Below, in pieces: positions 1 through 8,239 of a stretch of DNA of 64,000 nucleotides. The position numbers were made by a program, and so were the translations under genes. Each line of letters starts with the position of its first letter. Positions within the stretch are counted from its first letter, which is position 1. The DNA comes from Planctomycetota bacterium. Lineage in GTDB: Bacteria; Planctomycetota; Phycisphaerae; Tepidisphaerales; Tepidisphaeraceae. The notes under the pieces were generated by a model, which was not told where the DNA came from, searched no databases, and saw nothing but the letters and a program-made list of their open reading frames with translations. The stretch lies in contig JBCDCH010000001.1 in NCBI GenBank assembly GCA_039182125.1, positions 1-64,000 of the forward strand, given 5' to 3'.

Positions 1-13
1 CCCCGCTACCCCA

Positions 14-30
14 GCGTTGCGGAGCAACGC
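14..30. repeat. small REP-like palindrome
   Basis: A perfect 7-bp inverted repeat (GCGTTGC, loop GGA, GCAACGC) lies just upstream of the cysteine synthase gene, flanked by CTACC on the left and GGCTAC on the right. Similar short GC-rich hairpins recur at 3696-3721 and 3778-3794, which suggests a dispersed intergenic repeat family rather than a gene-specific signal. There is no T-run on either side, so a terminator is unlikely. Confidence 0.5.
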
Positions 31-67
31 GGCTACACTCCCGCGAACCCCATAGGAGACACATCCG

Positions 68-1054
68 ATGCCCCTGAAACCCCACGGCCGCGTTTACGAC
101 AACATCACCGACGTCATGGGCGGCACCCCGCTCGTGAAGATCAACCGCCTGGTCCCCGCCGACCACGCGACCGTCCTCGCCAAGTGCGAGTTCATGAATC
201 CGCTCAGCAGCGTGAAGGACCGCATCGGCGTCGCGATGATCGAGGCGGCCGAGGCGTCGGGCGCGCTCAAACCCGGCGGGCTCATCATCGAACCCACCAG
301 CGGCAACACCGGCATCGCGCTCGCTTTCGTCGCCGCCGCCAAGGGGTACCGCTGCATCCTGACCATGCCCGAATCCATGAGCATCGAGCGTCGACGGCTG
401 CTCGCGCACCTCGGTGCCGAGGTCGTGCTCACGCCGGCCGAGAAGGGCATGGGCGGCGCGATCGCCAAGGCCGAGGAACTGCTCAAGGACAACGACGGCG
501 CGATCATGCCCCAGCAGTTCCAGAACCCCGCCAACGTCGATATCCATCACAAGACCACCGCCGAGGAAATCTGGCAGGACACCAACGGCCAGGTCGACAT
601 CATCGTCGCCGGCGTCGGCACGGGTGGCACGATCACCGGTGTGAGCGAAGTGCTCAAGGAGCGCAAGCCGGACTTCAAGGCGATCGCCGTCGAACCCGAA
701 AACTCGCCGGTGATCTGCCAGACGATGGAAGGCAAGGACGTCAAGCCAGGCCCGCACAAGGTCCAGGGCATCGGCGCCGGCTTCGTCCCTGGCAACCTGC
801 ACATCCCCGCCGTCGACGAGACGATGACGGTGACCAACGAGGAGGCCTTCGAGTGGGGCCGACGCCTGGCGCGCGAAGAGGGTATCCTCGGCGGCATCAG
901 CTCCGGCGGCAACATCTGCTGCGCCGCCAAGATCGCTGCCCGCCCCGAGAACAAGGGCAAAACCATCGTCACCATCATGTGCAGCGTCGGCGAACGTTAC
1001 CTCTCCACGCCGCTCTTCGAGGCAACGCCCGAAGCGCCGGGCGTGACGGTGTGA
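68..1054 (+). CDS. cysK: cysteine synthase A (O-acetylserine sulfhydrylase)
   Basis: This PLP enzyme makes L-cysteine from O-acetylserine and sulfide in the cytoplasm. Its 328 residues are normal for CysK/CysM. The PLP lysine is K50 in the SSVKDRIG motif, the substrate loop PTSGNTG lies at about residues 76-82, and the phosphate-binding GTGGTITG motif is at about 180-190. The late SSGG motif holds the serine that contacts the pyridine nitrogen. The ATG at 68 has a purine-rich AGGAGA about 9 bases upstream. The gene stands alone, and the twin palindromes at 1071-1134 with a following T-rich stretch may end its transcript. CysK and CysM cannot be separated with certainty by eye, but the overall pattern favours CysK. 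Confidence 0.95.
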   Translation: MPLKPHGRVYDNITDVMGGTPLVKINRLVPADHATVLAKCEFMNPLSSVKDRIGVAMIEAAEASGALKPGGLIIEPTSGNTGIALAFVAAAKGYRCILTMPESMSIERRRLLAHLGAEVVLTPAEKGMGGAIAKAEELLKDNDGAIMPQQFQNPANVDIHHKTTAEEIWQDTNGQVDIIVAGVGTGGTITGVSEVLKERKPDFKAIAVEPENSPVICQTMEGKDVKPGPHKVQGIGAGFVPGNLHIPAVDETMTVTNEEAFEWGRRLAREEGILGGISSGGNICCAAKIAARPENKGKTIVTIMCSVGERYLSTPLFEATPEAPGVTV

Positions 1055-1070
1055 CCTTTCGCAACGAACG

Positions 1071-1134
1071 CCCACGGCTTTAGCCGTGGGTCTGCATGCG
1101 TGACCGGCGGCAGACCCACGCCTGAAGGCGTGGG
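1071..1134. repeat. twin palindromes between convergent genes; probable terminator / REP-like element
   Basis: Two 20-base inverted repeats lie side by side: CCCACGGCTTTAGCCGTGGG at 1071-1090 and CCCACGCCTGAAGGCGTGGG at 1115-1134. The 3' flank of the first (GTGGGTCTG) can also pair with the 5' flank of the second (CAGACCCAC), so an outer hairpin competes with the two inner ones. The second hairpin is followed on the plus strand by CTTTCGTTTT, as expected for termination of cysK. Paired palindromes of this kind are also typical of REP/RAYT-type dispersed elements. No transposase is near. Confidence 0.6.
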
Positions 1135-1148
1135 CTTTCGTTTTCATC

Positions 1149-2267
1149 TCACTCGCCCAGCACCGCACGCCACAACTCGTTGTCGTGACGCTGGGTCGGC
1201 GGGAACTGCATGCCGAACTCGTAATCCATCATCGGCCAGACGTCTTCCCGGAAGGCGTAGAAGGCGGTGTGCAGGTCGCGGCCCGTCGCGGCCCGGCGAA
1301 CGTCGCGAAGGTACTCGGCGGCACCAGTGTTGCGGCGTTGAATGCCGTACTCGGCGAGTACCATCCGTGCCGCGGGCACCGCGTGCTGAGCCATCCATGC
1401 GTCGACGCTCTCGAACTTGCCGTCGATGTAGGTTGCGTCGACCCGCTGCGCGCCCTCACCCCAGGGCAAGTCCATGATGCCGGGGTACGACCATGCGCCT
1501 TCGTGCGTCGGCCAATGGTTGAACGCCCAAGGCTCGTAGAAATGCACCGCGTACAACGTCGGTCCCAGTTCGTCTGGTAGAGGTTGAAGTGCCGCGATCG
1601 ACCCGACCGCCGCATAGTTCGGCCCGTCGAGCATGATCGGCGTCTTGGCATCCACCGCGCGGATGGCTTTCGCAACCCGCCGATACAACTCGTTGACGTC
1701 GCCGGCCTGTCCGCGCTGCTTCTCGGTGAACGCGACCACGTCGACGCTGTCGCCTTCGACCGAGCGGGCCGGGTGCGGTTCGTTGACGATGTTGTACCCG
1801 ACGAGCGCGGGGTGATCGCGGACCGCCAATGCAAGGTCGGCCCAGAACCGCGCCGCCTGGTCGTGGTAAGCCAGATCGGTCCAGAGCCGCGCGTCACTCT
1901 CGTAGTCGTTGTGCTGACGCCAGAGCGCACCGGGCAGCGAGAGCGGGACCAGCACGATCTTCACGCCCGCCGCCTCCGCGTCATCCAGCACCCGCCGCAA
2001 CACCGCGAGGTCCGCGTCGATCAATCCGTCGTAGTCATCCGCGCTGCCCTGCAGGAACGAACCCAGGGTCGCATCGTCGGCCGCGCTCGGCCATTTGCTC
2101 CACGTCAGGCGGATCCACTCGATCCCCGCGTCGGAAGCGGCATCGAAGTACGTCCGGTCCGGTGGCGCGCCGTTGAACGAGTTGGCCCCGTGTCGCGGCT
2201 CGTCCCAGAAATCCGCATGCGCCATCGACGCCAAACCGAGAACGATCATGATCGCGATCCACTTCAT
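1149..2267 (-). CDS. secreted GH5-family (cellulase-type) glycoside hydrolase
   Basis: The 372-residue product starts with a signal peptide (MKWIAIMIVLGLASMAHA, cleavage before DF), so it is exported. The rest is a (beta/alpha)8 barrel of the GH5 type. The acid/base glutamate is E163 in GYNIVNEPH, and the nucleophile is probably E306 in MVLAEYG; VHFYEPWAFNHW forms the usual aromatic/His strand between them. I chose the ATG at 2267 because it begins the signal peptide; the frame stays open upstream for 91 more codons, but that stretch is Arg-rich and antisense to the next gene. It is divergent from the DUF1801 gene, only 48 bases away. The substrate (beta-glucan or mannan) cannot be read from the sequence. 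Confidence 0.8.
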   Translation of the reverse strand: MKWIAIMIVLGLASMAHADFWDEPRHGANSFNGAPPDRTYFDAASDAGIEWIRLTWSKWPSAADDATLGSFLQGSADDYDGLIDADLAVLRRVLDDAEAAGVKIVLVPLSLPGALWRQHNDYESDARLWTDLAYHDQAARFWADLALAVRDHPALVGYNIVNEPHPARSVEGDSVDVVAFTEKQRGQAGDVNELYRRVAKAIRAVDAKTPIMLDGPNYAAVGSIAALQPLPDELGPTLYAVHFYEPWAFNHWPTHEGAWSYPGIMDLPWGEGAQRVDATYIDGKFESVDAWMAQHAVPAARMVLAEYGIQRRNTGAAEYLRDVRRAATGRDLHTAFYAFREDVWPMMDYEFGMQFPPTQRHDNELWRAVLGE

Positions 2268-2315
2268 CGCTCGGGAGTCTACTTGACGAAAGCGACTTCG
2301 TGATACCCTGTCGCG

Positions 2316-2813
2316 ATGGCCAAGACCTCGGCGAAGATCACCACCGTCGACGAGTACCTCGCCGCGTTGCCGGATGATCGCCGCGAAGCGGTGTCGGCGA
2401 TCCGCGCTGCGATCAACGCGAAGCTGCCCAAGGGGTACGCCGAAGGCATCCAGTACAACATGATCGGCTGGTACGTCCCGCACGAGCTGTACCCCCACGG
2501 CTACCACTGCGACCCGAAACAGCCGTTGCCATTTGCCCACCTCGCGTCACAGAAGAACCATATCGGCATTTACCTTTTCTGCAGCTACATGGAGCCGGAG
2601 CTGCGCGAATGGTTCGTCGACGCACGGACCAAGGACGGCCGCAAGCTGGACATGGGCGCGAGCTGCATCCGCGTCAAGTCGCTCGACGACGTGCCGTTGA
2701 AGGTCGTCGGCCAGTGCGTGGCGAAGATGCCTGTCAAGAAATTCGTTTCGATCTACGAGCAGAACTTGCCGGCTAGTGTGAAGAAGAAGCGCCAGCCAAA
2801 GAAAGCCTCGTGA
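2316..2813 (+). CDS. DUF1801 / YdhG-like protein
   Basis: A 165-residue soluble protein with the DUF1801 layout: an N-terminal helix beginning TVDEYLAALPDDRREA, then IRAAINAKLPKGYAEGIQYNMIGWYVP, then a core with HIGIYLF and a MGASCIRVKSLDDVP strand. The C-terminus is Lys-rich (KKKRQPKKAS). The family is widespread and its biochemical role is not settled. It overlaps the next gene: its TGA (2811-2813) overlaps the GTG start at 2810, so the two are probably translationally coupled. I infer no function. Confidence 0.85.
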   Translation: MAKTSAKITTVDEYLAALPDDRREAVSAIRAAINAKLPKGYAEGIQYNMIGWYVPHELYPHGYHCDPKQPLPFAHLASQKNHIGIYLFCSYMEPELREWFVDARTKDGRKLDMGASCIRVKSLDDVPLKVVGQCVAKMPVKKFVSIYEQNLPASVKKKRQPKKAS

Positions 2814-3685
2814 GTCTCACCCGCCCGCTGTTCTGCGATTTGCATTCCCATTCGACCGCGTCCGACGGCACCGATGCGCCGGCGGCACTGGTGCGCAAGG
2901 CCAAGGCGGCGGGGCTCTCGGCCATCGCGCTGACCGATCACGATACCGTCGCCGGCTGCGCCGAAGCCGCCGCCGAATGCCGACGCCTCGGCATCGACTT
3001 TCTTCCCGGCATTGAAGTCTCCTGCCTCTACCCACGCCCGGGCATCATCCACCTGCTCGGCTACGGGATCGACGTGGACTCACCCGCACTGCTGTCATTG
3101 ACCGACTCACTCCAAAGGGCCCGCGAACAGCGCAATGCACAACTGCTCGAGAAGCTCAACAACGCCGGCATTTCGATCACGCTCGGCGAACTCGAGGCGG
3201 CCGCCGGTGGCGGGCAGATCGGTCGGCCGCACTTCGCGAAAGTTCTCGCCGATCGCGGCTACGTCGCGCACCCCAACCTCGCTTACCGCTGGTACCTCGG
3301 CGAGGCCAGCCACCTGCAGGTCCGCCGCGAAGAGCCCACGCCTGCCGAGGCGATCCAAATGATCCACGCCGCCGGCGGCGTCGCGGTCCTCGCCCACCCC
3401 AAGCAGCTCCGCAAGGAAAACTTCGCCCAACTCCGCGCCGAGATCGCCGACCTGGCGCGCCTCGGCCTCGACGGCATCGAGACGATCTACAACGACCACC
3501 GCGAAAGCTTCACCCACGAACTCGACCTGCTCGCCAAGCAACACGGCCTGCTGCGCACCGGCGGCAGCGACTACCACGGCGGCGCGAAAAAATGGATCAC
3601 GTTGGGCCGACCGGGTAACCGAAGGCGTGTACCAAGGGAGCGGTACGAGGCGGTGCTGGCGCGTGTTCGAGAACGGGTGGCATGA
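2810..3685 (+). CDS. PHP-domain phosphoesterase (3',5'-nucleoside bisphosphate phosphatase / RNase AM-like)
   Basis: A 291-residue PHP-fold metal-dependent phosphoesterase. Motif I is CDLHSHSTASDG (residues 9-20), motif II ALTDHDT, motif III LPGIEVSC, and the later HPKQ and GGSDYHG motifs supply the remaining metal ligands. In the YciV/RnaAM group such enzymes hydrolyse 3',5'-nucleoside bisphosphates and trim short RNA 5' ends; that activity is inferred from family resemblance. The GTG start overlaps the previous stop codon (GTGA). A 7-bp hairpin follows at 3696-3721. Confidence 0.85.
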   Translation: MSLTRPLFCDLHSHSTASDGTDAPAALVRKAKAAGLSAIALTDHDTVAGCAEAAAECRRLGIDFLPGIEVSCLYPRPGIIHLLGYGIDVDSPALLSLTDSLQRAREQRNAQLLEKLNNAGISITLGELEAAAGGGQIGRPHFAKVLADRGYVAHPNLAYRWYLGEASHLQVRREEPTPAEAIQMIHAAGGVAVLAHPKQLRKENFAQLRAEIADLARLGLDGIETIYNDHRESFTHELDLLAKQHGLLRTGGSDYHGGAKKWITLGRPGNRRRVPRERYEAVLARVRERVA

Positions 3686-3695
3686 ACCGTAGCCC

Positions 3696-3721
3696 AGCCG
3701 CGACGCTGGGGCGTCGCAGCT
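3696..3721. repeat. REP-like palindrome downstream of the PHP gene
   Basis: The perfect stem GCGACGC / GCGTCGC with a TGGG loop is extended by AGC / GCT after one mismatched base. It lies 10 bases past the PHP stop codon. There is no T-tract, so it is either a weak terminator or a member of the palindrome family seen at 14-30 and 3778-3794. Confidence 0.5.
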
Positions 3722-3777
3722 ATGTGCTTCAATCCCAACACTTCCGGCAGGCGTGCTGAACCCTCCCGCGCCAAGCT

Positions 3778-3794
3778 GCGATGCTCCGCATCGC
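3778..3794. repeat. REP-like palindrome upstream of the split membrane-protein gene
   Basis: A perfect 7-bp stem GCGATGC / GCATCGC with a TCC loop, 31 bases before the ATG at 3826. Its stem-loop size and base composition match the elements at 14-30 and 3696-3721. It overlaps the alternative upstream start at 3781, which is one reason to prefer 3826. Confidence 0.45.
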
Positions 3795-3825
3795 GGTTCG
3801 GAACGGGCATCGGTATCATCGAATC

Positions 3826-4937
3826 ATGGGGCAAATCTACCCGATACCGTTCTGGCGCGAGATGTCGTTCAAGGGCTGGCACTGGCTCATCGCCCCCGTC
3901 CTCATTGCGTTCGGTTGTGGGTGGTTCTGGTTGTCAACAGGGCCGACGGTGGCGGAATGGTGGCAACAGCGTGCGTGGGTGGAGGCCGAGCTTGTCGACG
4001 TTGACCTGCGAATCGACGAACGCAAAGGTCCAAAGAGCCGGGTCCACTACGACATCGTCGGCAGTTTCACGTACGTCCACGATGGCACGGTGCATCGTGG
4101 TGAACGCCTCGGTCTGACCAGCCCCAGTCGCCAGTCTCGCGCCGCCGCCGAGGCACGGCGGGAAGTGCTCGAAAGCCGCACCACCTGTGTCGTCGACCCG
4201 GTCGCACCAGGCCGTGCGCTGTTGGAACCGGGTTGGAATCGCGAATCGTGGTATGTCATTAGCGGCCTCGCGTCGTTGGGTATCGGCATTGGGATGCTCG
4301 TGACCGGCTTTCTCACCCGCCCGCGACGTTCGACTCAGCACTTCCGTTGGATCGCCGGAGCGGAGCGCACTGCGAGCGCCGCTTGGGCCGGTACCTTGTT
4401 CGCAGCCGTCTTGCCGCTCGCAGTGGCCGTCTGCTTTTCGCTCGATGGCGTCGCGGATACATACCAGCTTTTAATGTGGTCTTTGCCGGCATCATCGTCA
4501 CCCTGACGTGTATGGCGGGATGGACATTCGGTCGCCGGTTGTTGCAGCTCGGCAACCCTAAGCTCGAGGTCATACTCGATCCGCCGACGCTTACCGCCGG
4601 CCAACCCGCGGCTCTGGAGGTTCGCGTCCTCGGCAATGCTAACCTTCTCCACGACTGGCGGCTCACGTTGGTCATCCGTCAGGAGATGTGCATCAAGGAA
4701 CGACGCTCAAGTAGCTTTGAGGTTGAGGAGTTACACCGCGTTACCATTGCCGTCGGAGAGCAGGCACCGCCGCACGATGCGTTGCTCATCAAGATTCCCG
4801 CCGACGTCTGGCCGCGCTATGCGATCGATGATGTCGAGCACATTTGCTACCTCGAAGCCAAAGCCCGCATCGATCGTTGGCCCGATCTTCACGACGAAGT
4901 GCGGCTGAACGTGCGTCCCGCTACTCGAACTCTGTAG
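3826..4937 (+). pseudogene. DUF3592-like membrane protein gene split by a frameshift
   Basis: Two overlapping reading frames look like halves of one gene. The first (3826-4506, start MGQIYPIPFW) has a membrane segment WLIAPVLIAFGCGWFWL, a soluble domain with VDLRIDERKG and WNRESWYVISGLASLG, a second membrane segment and the start of a third before it runs into TSSSP-like nonsense and stops. The second frame becomes protein-like from about 4458 (YIPAFNVVFAGIIVTLTC), continues with a membrane segment and the soluble domain NPKLEVILDPPTLTAGQPAA, and stops at 4937. The switch is at the T run near 4468-4472: one extra T would restore a continuous frame (about 370 residues). It could be a real lesion, a sequencing error in the homopolymer, or less likely programmed slippage. 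The stop overlaps the convergent gene by 17 bases. Confidence 0.7.
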
Positions 4938-5547
4938 AAAAGGCTTCCACTTCCGCCGGCAGCGTCGTCGGGCGGTTCTTGATCACTTGCAGACGGCTTT
5001 CCAGTTCCAGCAGGAGGCCGCCGAGTTTGAGGTTGTTGCCGAAGCCGGCATCTTCTTCCTTCTCCAACTCCGCAGCGATGCGGTCGGTGAGGTCGGTCAG
5101 GCGGTCGCGCTCGGCCTGGGTGATGTCCGGGTCGGCGATGAACGCGGTGGCTTCGTCGAGCAGGGCACCGGCGCGGTCGATCATCTCGACGCGGGCGTTG
5201 GCGTTGGCCTCGGCGAATCCTTCCTTGGCTTCCTCGACGCCTTTCTCGACGGCGAGGCCGACCACGACGTAGCTGCCCACGAAGACAACCAGCGCCATCA
5301 CCGACGCGAGCAGGCCGGCGATCGGGAAGCCGCGTGCGACGCGCTTATCGCCCATCGCCGCGAAGAGTCCGACCCCCGCGAGTGCGAGTCCGACCACGGC
5401 CATGACCGCCGCGACGACGTTCACGCACGGGATCCAAGCGATGAAGATCGCGATACCGCCGAGGATGAGCCCGGCGATGCCAAGGCCGCTGGCGTTGGAT
5501 CGGTCCGCTTGGTAGCGCATTGGGGCATTGGTGTAGGGGTCGGTCAT
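4921..5547 (-). CDS. DUF4190-like membrane protein with coiled-coil tail
   Basis: A 208-residue inner-membrane protein. After a short polar N-terminus (MTDPYTNAPMRYQADRSN) there are three hydrophobic segments (GLGIAGLILGGIAIFIAWIP, VVAAVMAVVGLALAGVGLF, and FPIAGLLASVMALVVFVGSY), the first two resembling the DUF4190 hairpin. The C-terminal half is charged and helical (VEEAKEGFAEANANARVEMI and onward) and may face the periplasm or cytoplasm. The ATG at 5547 was chosen because the upstream part of the frame is antisense to the sigma gene. The function is unknown. It is divergent from the ECF sigma gene. Confidence 0.7.
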   Translation of the reverse strand: MTDPYTNAPMRYQADRSNASGLGIAGLILGGIAIFIAWIPCVNVVAAVMAVVGLALAGVGLFAAMGDKRVARGFPIAGLLASVMALVVFVGSYVVVGLAVEKGVEEAKEGFAEANANARVEMIDRAGALLDEATAFIADPDITQAERDRLTDLTDRIAAELEKEEDAGFGNNLKLGGLLLELESRLQVIKNRPTTLPAEVEAFSTEFE

Positions 5548-5655
5548 CTGGATGAGAGTAGAAAAATTGCGGGTCGAGGTTGCAATAGATTTCGCGGGCG
5601 GTGCGTTATGGTGCCACGCGTGGCGGTTGTGCCCAACACCAACCCGGAGGATCCC

Positions 5656-6237
5656 GTGCCCGCGTTGCGCCTGGCGGGATCCGACGTGGACGACGTGGTG
5701 TTGGTGCGCCAACTCAAGGACGGCGACCCGCATGCCGCCGAGCAGCTCATCGAGCGGTACGCCGGGCCGTTGGGCGGTTATCTCCGGCGGGTGGGCGGCT
5801 CGGAACACGCGGCCGAGGAACTGATGCAAGCTACATGGCTGAGCGTGCTGGAACACCTCGACCGGTTCGACGCGGACGCCAAGGACGCGAACTTCAAAGC
5901 CTGGCTCTTTCGCATCGCGTCAAACAAGGCCTACGACGGCCACCGCCGGACCAAGCGTGACCGCAACGCCCAGGCCCACCTCCGGCTCGTCAGTGATATG
6001 GCCCACGCCGACGACGCCCGAACAAAGATCGAATACGGCGAGACGGCGGACCGGCTCAAAGCCGCGATCGACGACCTGCCCGACGCCCAGAAGCAGGTCG
6101 TGATGCTCCGGTACTACAGCGGGTTGAAGTTCGTCGAGATCGCCGACATGCTCGGCTGTCCGCTGAACACCGCCCTTGGCCGAATGCACAAGGCAATAAA
6201 AAAGCTCCGTGGAGCGTTGGAAGGATTAGACACGTGA
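5656..6237 (+). CDS. ECF-family RNA polymerase sigma factor
   Basis: The 193-residue product has sigma region 2 at about residues 25-90 (AAEELMQATWLSVLEHLDRF, FKAWLFRIASNKAYDGHRR) and region 4 at about 130-185 (LPDAQKQVVMLRYYSGLKFV, EIADMLGCPLNTALGRMHKA), with a short linker and no region 3, the layout of ECF sigmas. I start it at the GTG at 5656 because GGAGG lies five bases upstream; an ATG at 5608 in the same frame is the alternative. The next gene, 10 bases on, is its likely anti-sigma factor, so the sigma is probably held at the membrane until a signal arrives. Confidence 0.9.
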   Translation: MPALRLAGSDVDDVVLVRQLKDGDPHAAEQLIERYAGPLGGYLRRVGGSEHAAEELMQATWLSVLEHLDRFDADAKDANFKAWLFRIASNKAYDGHRRTKRDRNAQAHLRLVSDMAHADDARTKIEYGETADRLKAAIDDLPDAQKQVVMLRYYSGLKFVEIADMLGCPLNTALGRMHKAIKKLRGALEGLDT

Positions 6238-6247
6238 GCGTGAAACC

Positions 6248-6898
6248 ATGAACGGCGTAAACGACCATCTCGACCCGCTCGACGCGGACCTCATGCTGCT
6301 GGCGGTCGGCGAACTCGACGATGCGGCCACCGAGCAGTTGCGGGCCAAACTCGCCAACGACCCGGACCTGCGGCAGCGGTATGCCGGGCTCACCGAAGAT
6401 CTGGCATGGCTCGATGAAGCGGTGTCCGAAGCCGACACCGGCGCGCGTCCGGTCCGCACGACCGCAGCCCTGCGGGGTGTTCGCGAGCAGCTGCTGACAC
6501 AGCCGGCGGTCGAGCGTCCGGAGCGACAGCCGTGGAAGCGGCCGTTGGCGGGGGTGCCGAACTGGGTTCTGAGCAGCGCGGCCGCTGCCGCCGTGGTCAT
6601 TGGCGGGTTCCTTTACTGGGGCCTGCGTGACACGCCGACCGAGATTGGCCCGTCGATCGCCAACAACTTTGGCAACGGCGACATCACGCTGCCCGACGAG
6701 CACGTCACCACGTTGCAGCGCCAGGTCGAGTGGGCATTTGGCGTTGACGAACTGATCGGGGACGGGCTGGCCGACACGGTCGACGATACAGCCGGCCTCG
6801 AGTACGCGGCCGGTTCGGTCGACGAGCTGTACTACGACCTCGATAGCTTCGATGACTTCGGGTACGACGCGTTTGCCCCGATCCTGGAGGTCTACTGA
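6248..6898 (+). CDS. single-pass anti-sigma-factor-like protein
   Basis: A 216-residue protein encoded straight after the ECF sigma. The N-terminal 75 residues are acidic and helical (LMLLAVGELDDAATEQLRAK and onward), like anti-sigma domains that lack the zinc motif. One membrane helix follows at about 105-125 (WVLSSAAAAAVVIGGFLYWG). The C-terminal 90 residues are periplasmic and Asp/Tyr-rich, ending YDLDSFDDFGYDAFAPILEVY-like. The last codons overlap the next gene's ATG (TGATG). The role as sigma antagonist is inferred from position and topology. Confidence 0.7.
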   Translation: MNGVNDHLDPLDADLMLLAVGELDDAATEQLRAKLANDPDLRQRYAGLTEDLAWLDEAVSEADTGARPVRTTAALRGVREQLLTQPAVERPERQPWKRPLAGVPNWVLSSAAAAAVVIGGFLYWGLRDTPTEIGPSIANNFGNGDITLPDEHVTTLQRQVEWAFGVDELIGDGLADTVDDTAGLEYAAGSVDELYYDLDSFDDFGYDAFAPILEVY

Positions 6899-7749
6899 TG
6901 AAACCTGTTCGCATCTTCTCGGTGGTCGCGGTGCTGACGCTGTTGGCGTGTCCGACGTTTGCTCAGGACGGTGGCGATGCGCCTGCGGACGAGCCGGACG
7001 CTCAAGAGCAAGTTCGGCAGGAGCGGGCTCAGCGCGTCACGGAACGTCTCCGGCGTGGCATGCGTGAACGGTTTTTGAATGACCAACGCGGCCCGGCGGT
7101 GGACGAAGGTGAGCGCAGGCGTCCCCGTGGCGAGGGGCCCGGGGATCGGTGGCGTGACGGTCCGCTGCGCGAATGGGGTCGGGCGATGCAGGCCGCCAAC
7201 AATCCCGAGACCGTCGACTCGGCATTGGCGTTCTTCGAGGAGCATTCACCTTTCCGGTACGGCCTCTTCACCAGGTTCGCCGAGGATGCGAGCGAGGAGC
7301 AGCAGGTCGCCGTCGCCCGCCTGCGGCAGCGGATGGTCATGAACTATGCTCGAATCGACCTGTCCAGCGAGCGGTTTGGGGCACGATCGCGGGAGTTGGC
7401 GATAGAGCGGGTGTCGGCCGAGGATCGGATCGCCGAACTCGCCTTCGCATTTCGCTCCGCCGAGGGCGAAGACGCCAAGGCCTCGGCCCGTGACGAACTC
7501 AAGTCGGCGGTCCAACAACTGATCCTCGTCGGCCTCAGCGAACGCGAGTATCGCCTCGAGCGATTGCGGGAGCGCCTGCAACGTGAGATGGCGGCGGTCG
7601 AAGAAGAAAAGGCTGCGCTCGACGAGCGGTCGGAGGAGCAAGTCGAGCGATTGCTCGACGGTGAGCTTCCGCCCGCGTTGGACTTCGGCGGTCGGCCGCG
7701 TCTTGGCCGGGGTGGGCCCGGTGCGGGTCCGCGTGGGCCGCAGGAGTGA
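6898..7749 (+). CDS. secreted Arg/Glu-rich coiled-coil protein, possible periplasmic sensor
   Basis: The 283-residue product has a clear signal peptide (KPVRIFSVVAVLTLLACPTFA, cut before QDGG). The mature protein is highly charged and almost all helical, with heptad-like stretches such as EREYRLERLRERLQREMAAV and a Gly/Arg/Pro-rich tail. It is the third gene of the sigma / anti-sigma operon and overlaps the anti-sigma stop. By position and helical character it resembles the CpxP/Spy/CnrX kind of periplasmic sensor placed beside ECF systems, but I see no diagnostic LTXXQ motif, so this is only an analogy. Confidence 0.6.
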   Translation: MKPVRIFSVVAVLTLLACPTFAQDGGDAPADEPDAQEQVRQERAQRVTERLRRGMRERFLNDQRGPAVDEGERRRPRGEGPGDRWRDGPLREWGRAMQAANNPETVDSALAFFEEHSPFRYGLFTRFAEDASEEQQVAVARLRQRMVMNYARIDLSSERFGARSRELAIERVSAEDRIAELAFAFRSAEGEDAKASARDELKSAVQQLILVGLSEREYRLERLRERLQREMAAVEEEKAALDERSEEQVERLLDGELPPALDFGGRPRLGRGGPGAGPRGPQE

Positions 7750-7814
7750 CCGTTACAGACTTGGCCGATGTTTCTCACGCGTGATTGTCGAACGCCGGGT
7801 TACGCTCGCCGGCC

Positions 7815-8237
7815 ATGGGAGCGATACGCCTGCGTCCGGTCGATGCTGCCGGCCTCGTTCTGATCCACGCCTATCGACGTTGGCTCTCGCCACGCAAGGG
7901 TTTCGCGTGCCCGCATCGCTTGCTCCACGGTGGCGACTCGTGCTCGGCATATGGCCTGCGTGTCATACGTCGAGCCGGGGTGCTGCGGTTTCGCCTGCTC
8001 ATGCAACGTCGGTTTGCCGCTTGCCGAGCGGCGGCGAAGGTGATCGGACGCGAGACCAAGCAACAACGCCGCGACCGTCGAAACGCGTTTCGTGACAACA
8101 CCATCGATGCCTGCGCGATGTCGGCCTGCGACGTGCCCAGTTGTGACCTTGGGCCGCTCGACTGCGGGGTCGCCGACGGGGCCGGTGTGTTCGACGTCGG
8201 CTGCGGCAACTTCGACTGCGCTTGCGATTTCGGTTGA
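7815..8237 (+). CDS. YidD-like membrane protein insertion factor with Cys-rich tail
   Basis: A 140-residue product. Residues 10-75 follow the YidD (DUF37) pattern: LVLIHAYRRWLSPRKGFACP, then a variant of the CSxYA box (GGDSCSAYGLRVI), then RFRLLMQRRFAACRAAAK. YidD is a small peripheral inner-membrane protein linked to YidC-dependent insertion. This copy has a C-terminal extension with about eight cysteines (ACAMSACDVPSCDLGPLDCG, GCGNFDCACDFG) that standard YidD lacks. I start at the ATG at 7815; another in-frame ATG at 7785 adds ten poor residues. It ends two bases before the convergent tRNA cluster. Confidence 0.7.
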   Translation: MGAIRLRPVDAAGLVLIHAYRRWLSPRKGFACPHRLLHGGDSCSAYGLRVIRRAGVLRFRLLMQRRFAACRAAAKVIGRETKQQRRDRRNAFRDNTIDACAMSACDVPSCDLGPLDCGVADGAGVFDVGCGNFDCACDFG

Positions 8238-8239
8238 GG

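Noticed and set aside
2284-2307. Promoter-like TTGACG ... GATACC between the GH5 and DUF1801 genes
   Set aside because: The spacing between the two boxes is about 12 bases, not 16-18.
4987-5607. Plus-strand N-terminal extension of the ECF sigma gene
   Set aside because: It is antisense to the DUF4190-like gene and low in sense. The GTG at 5656 with its GGAGG is the better start.
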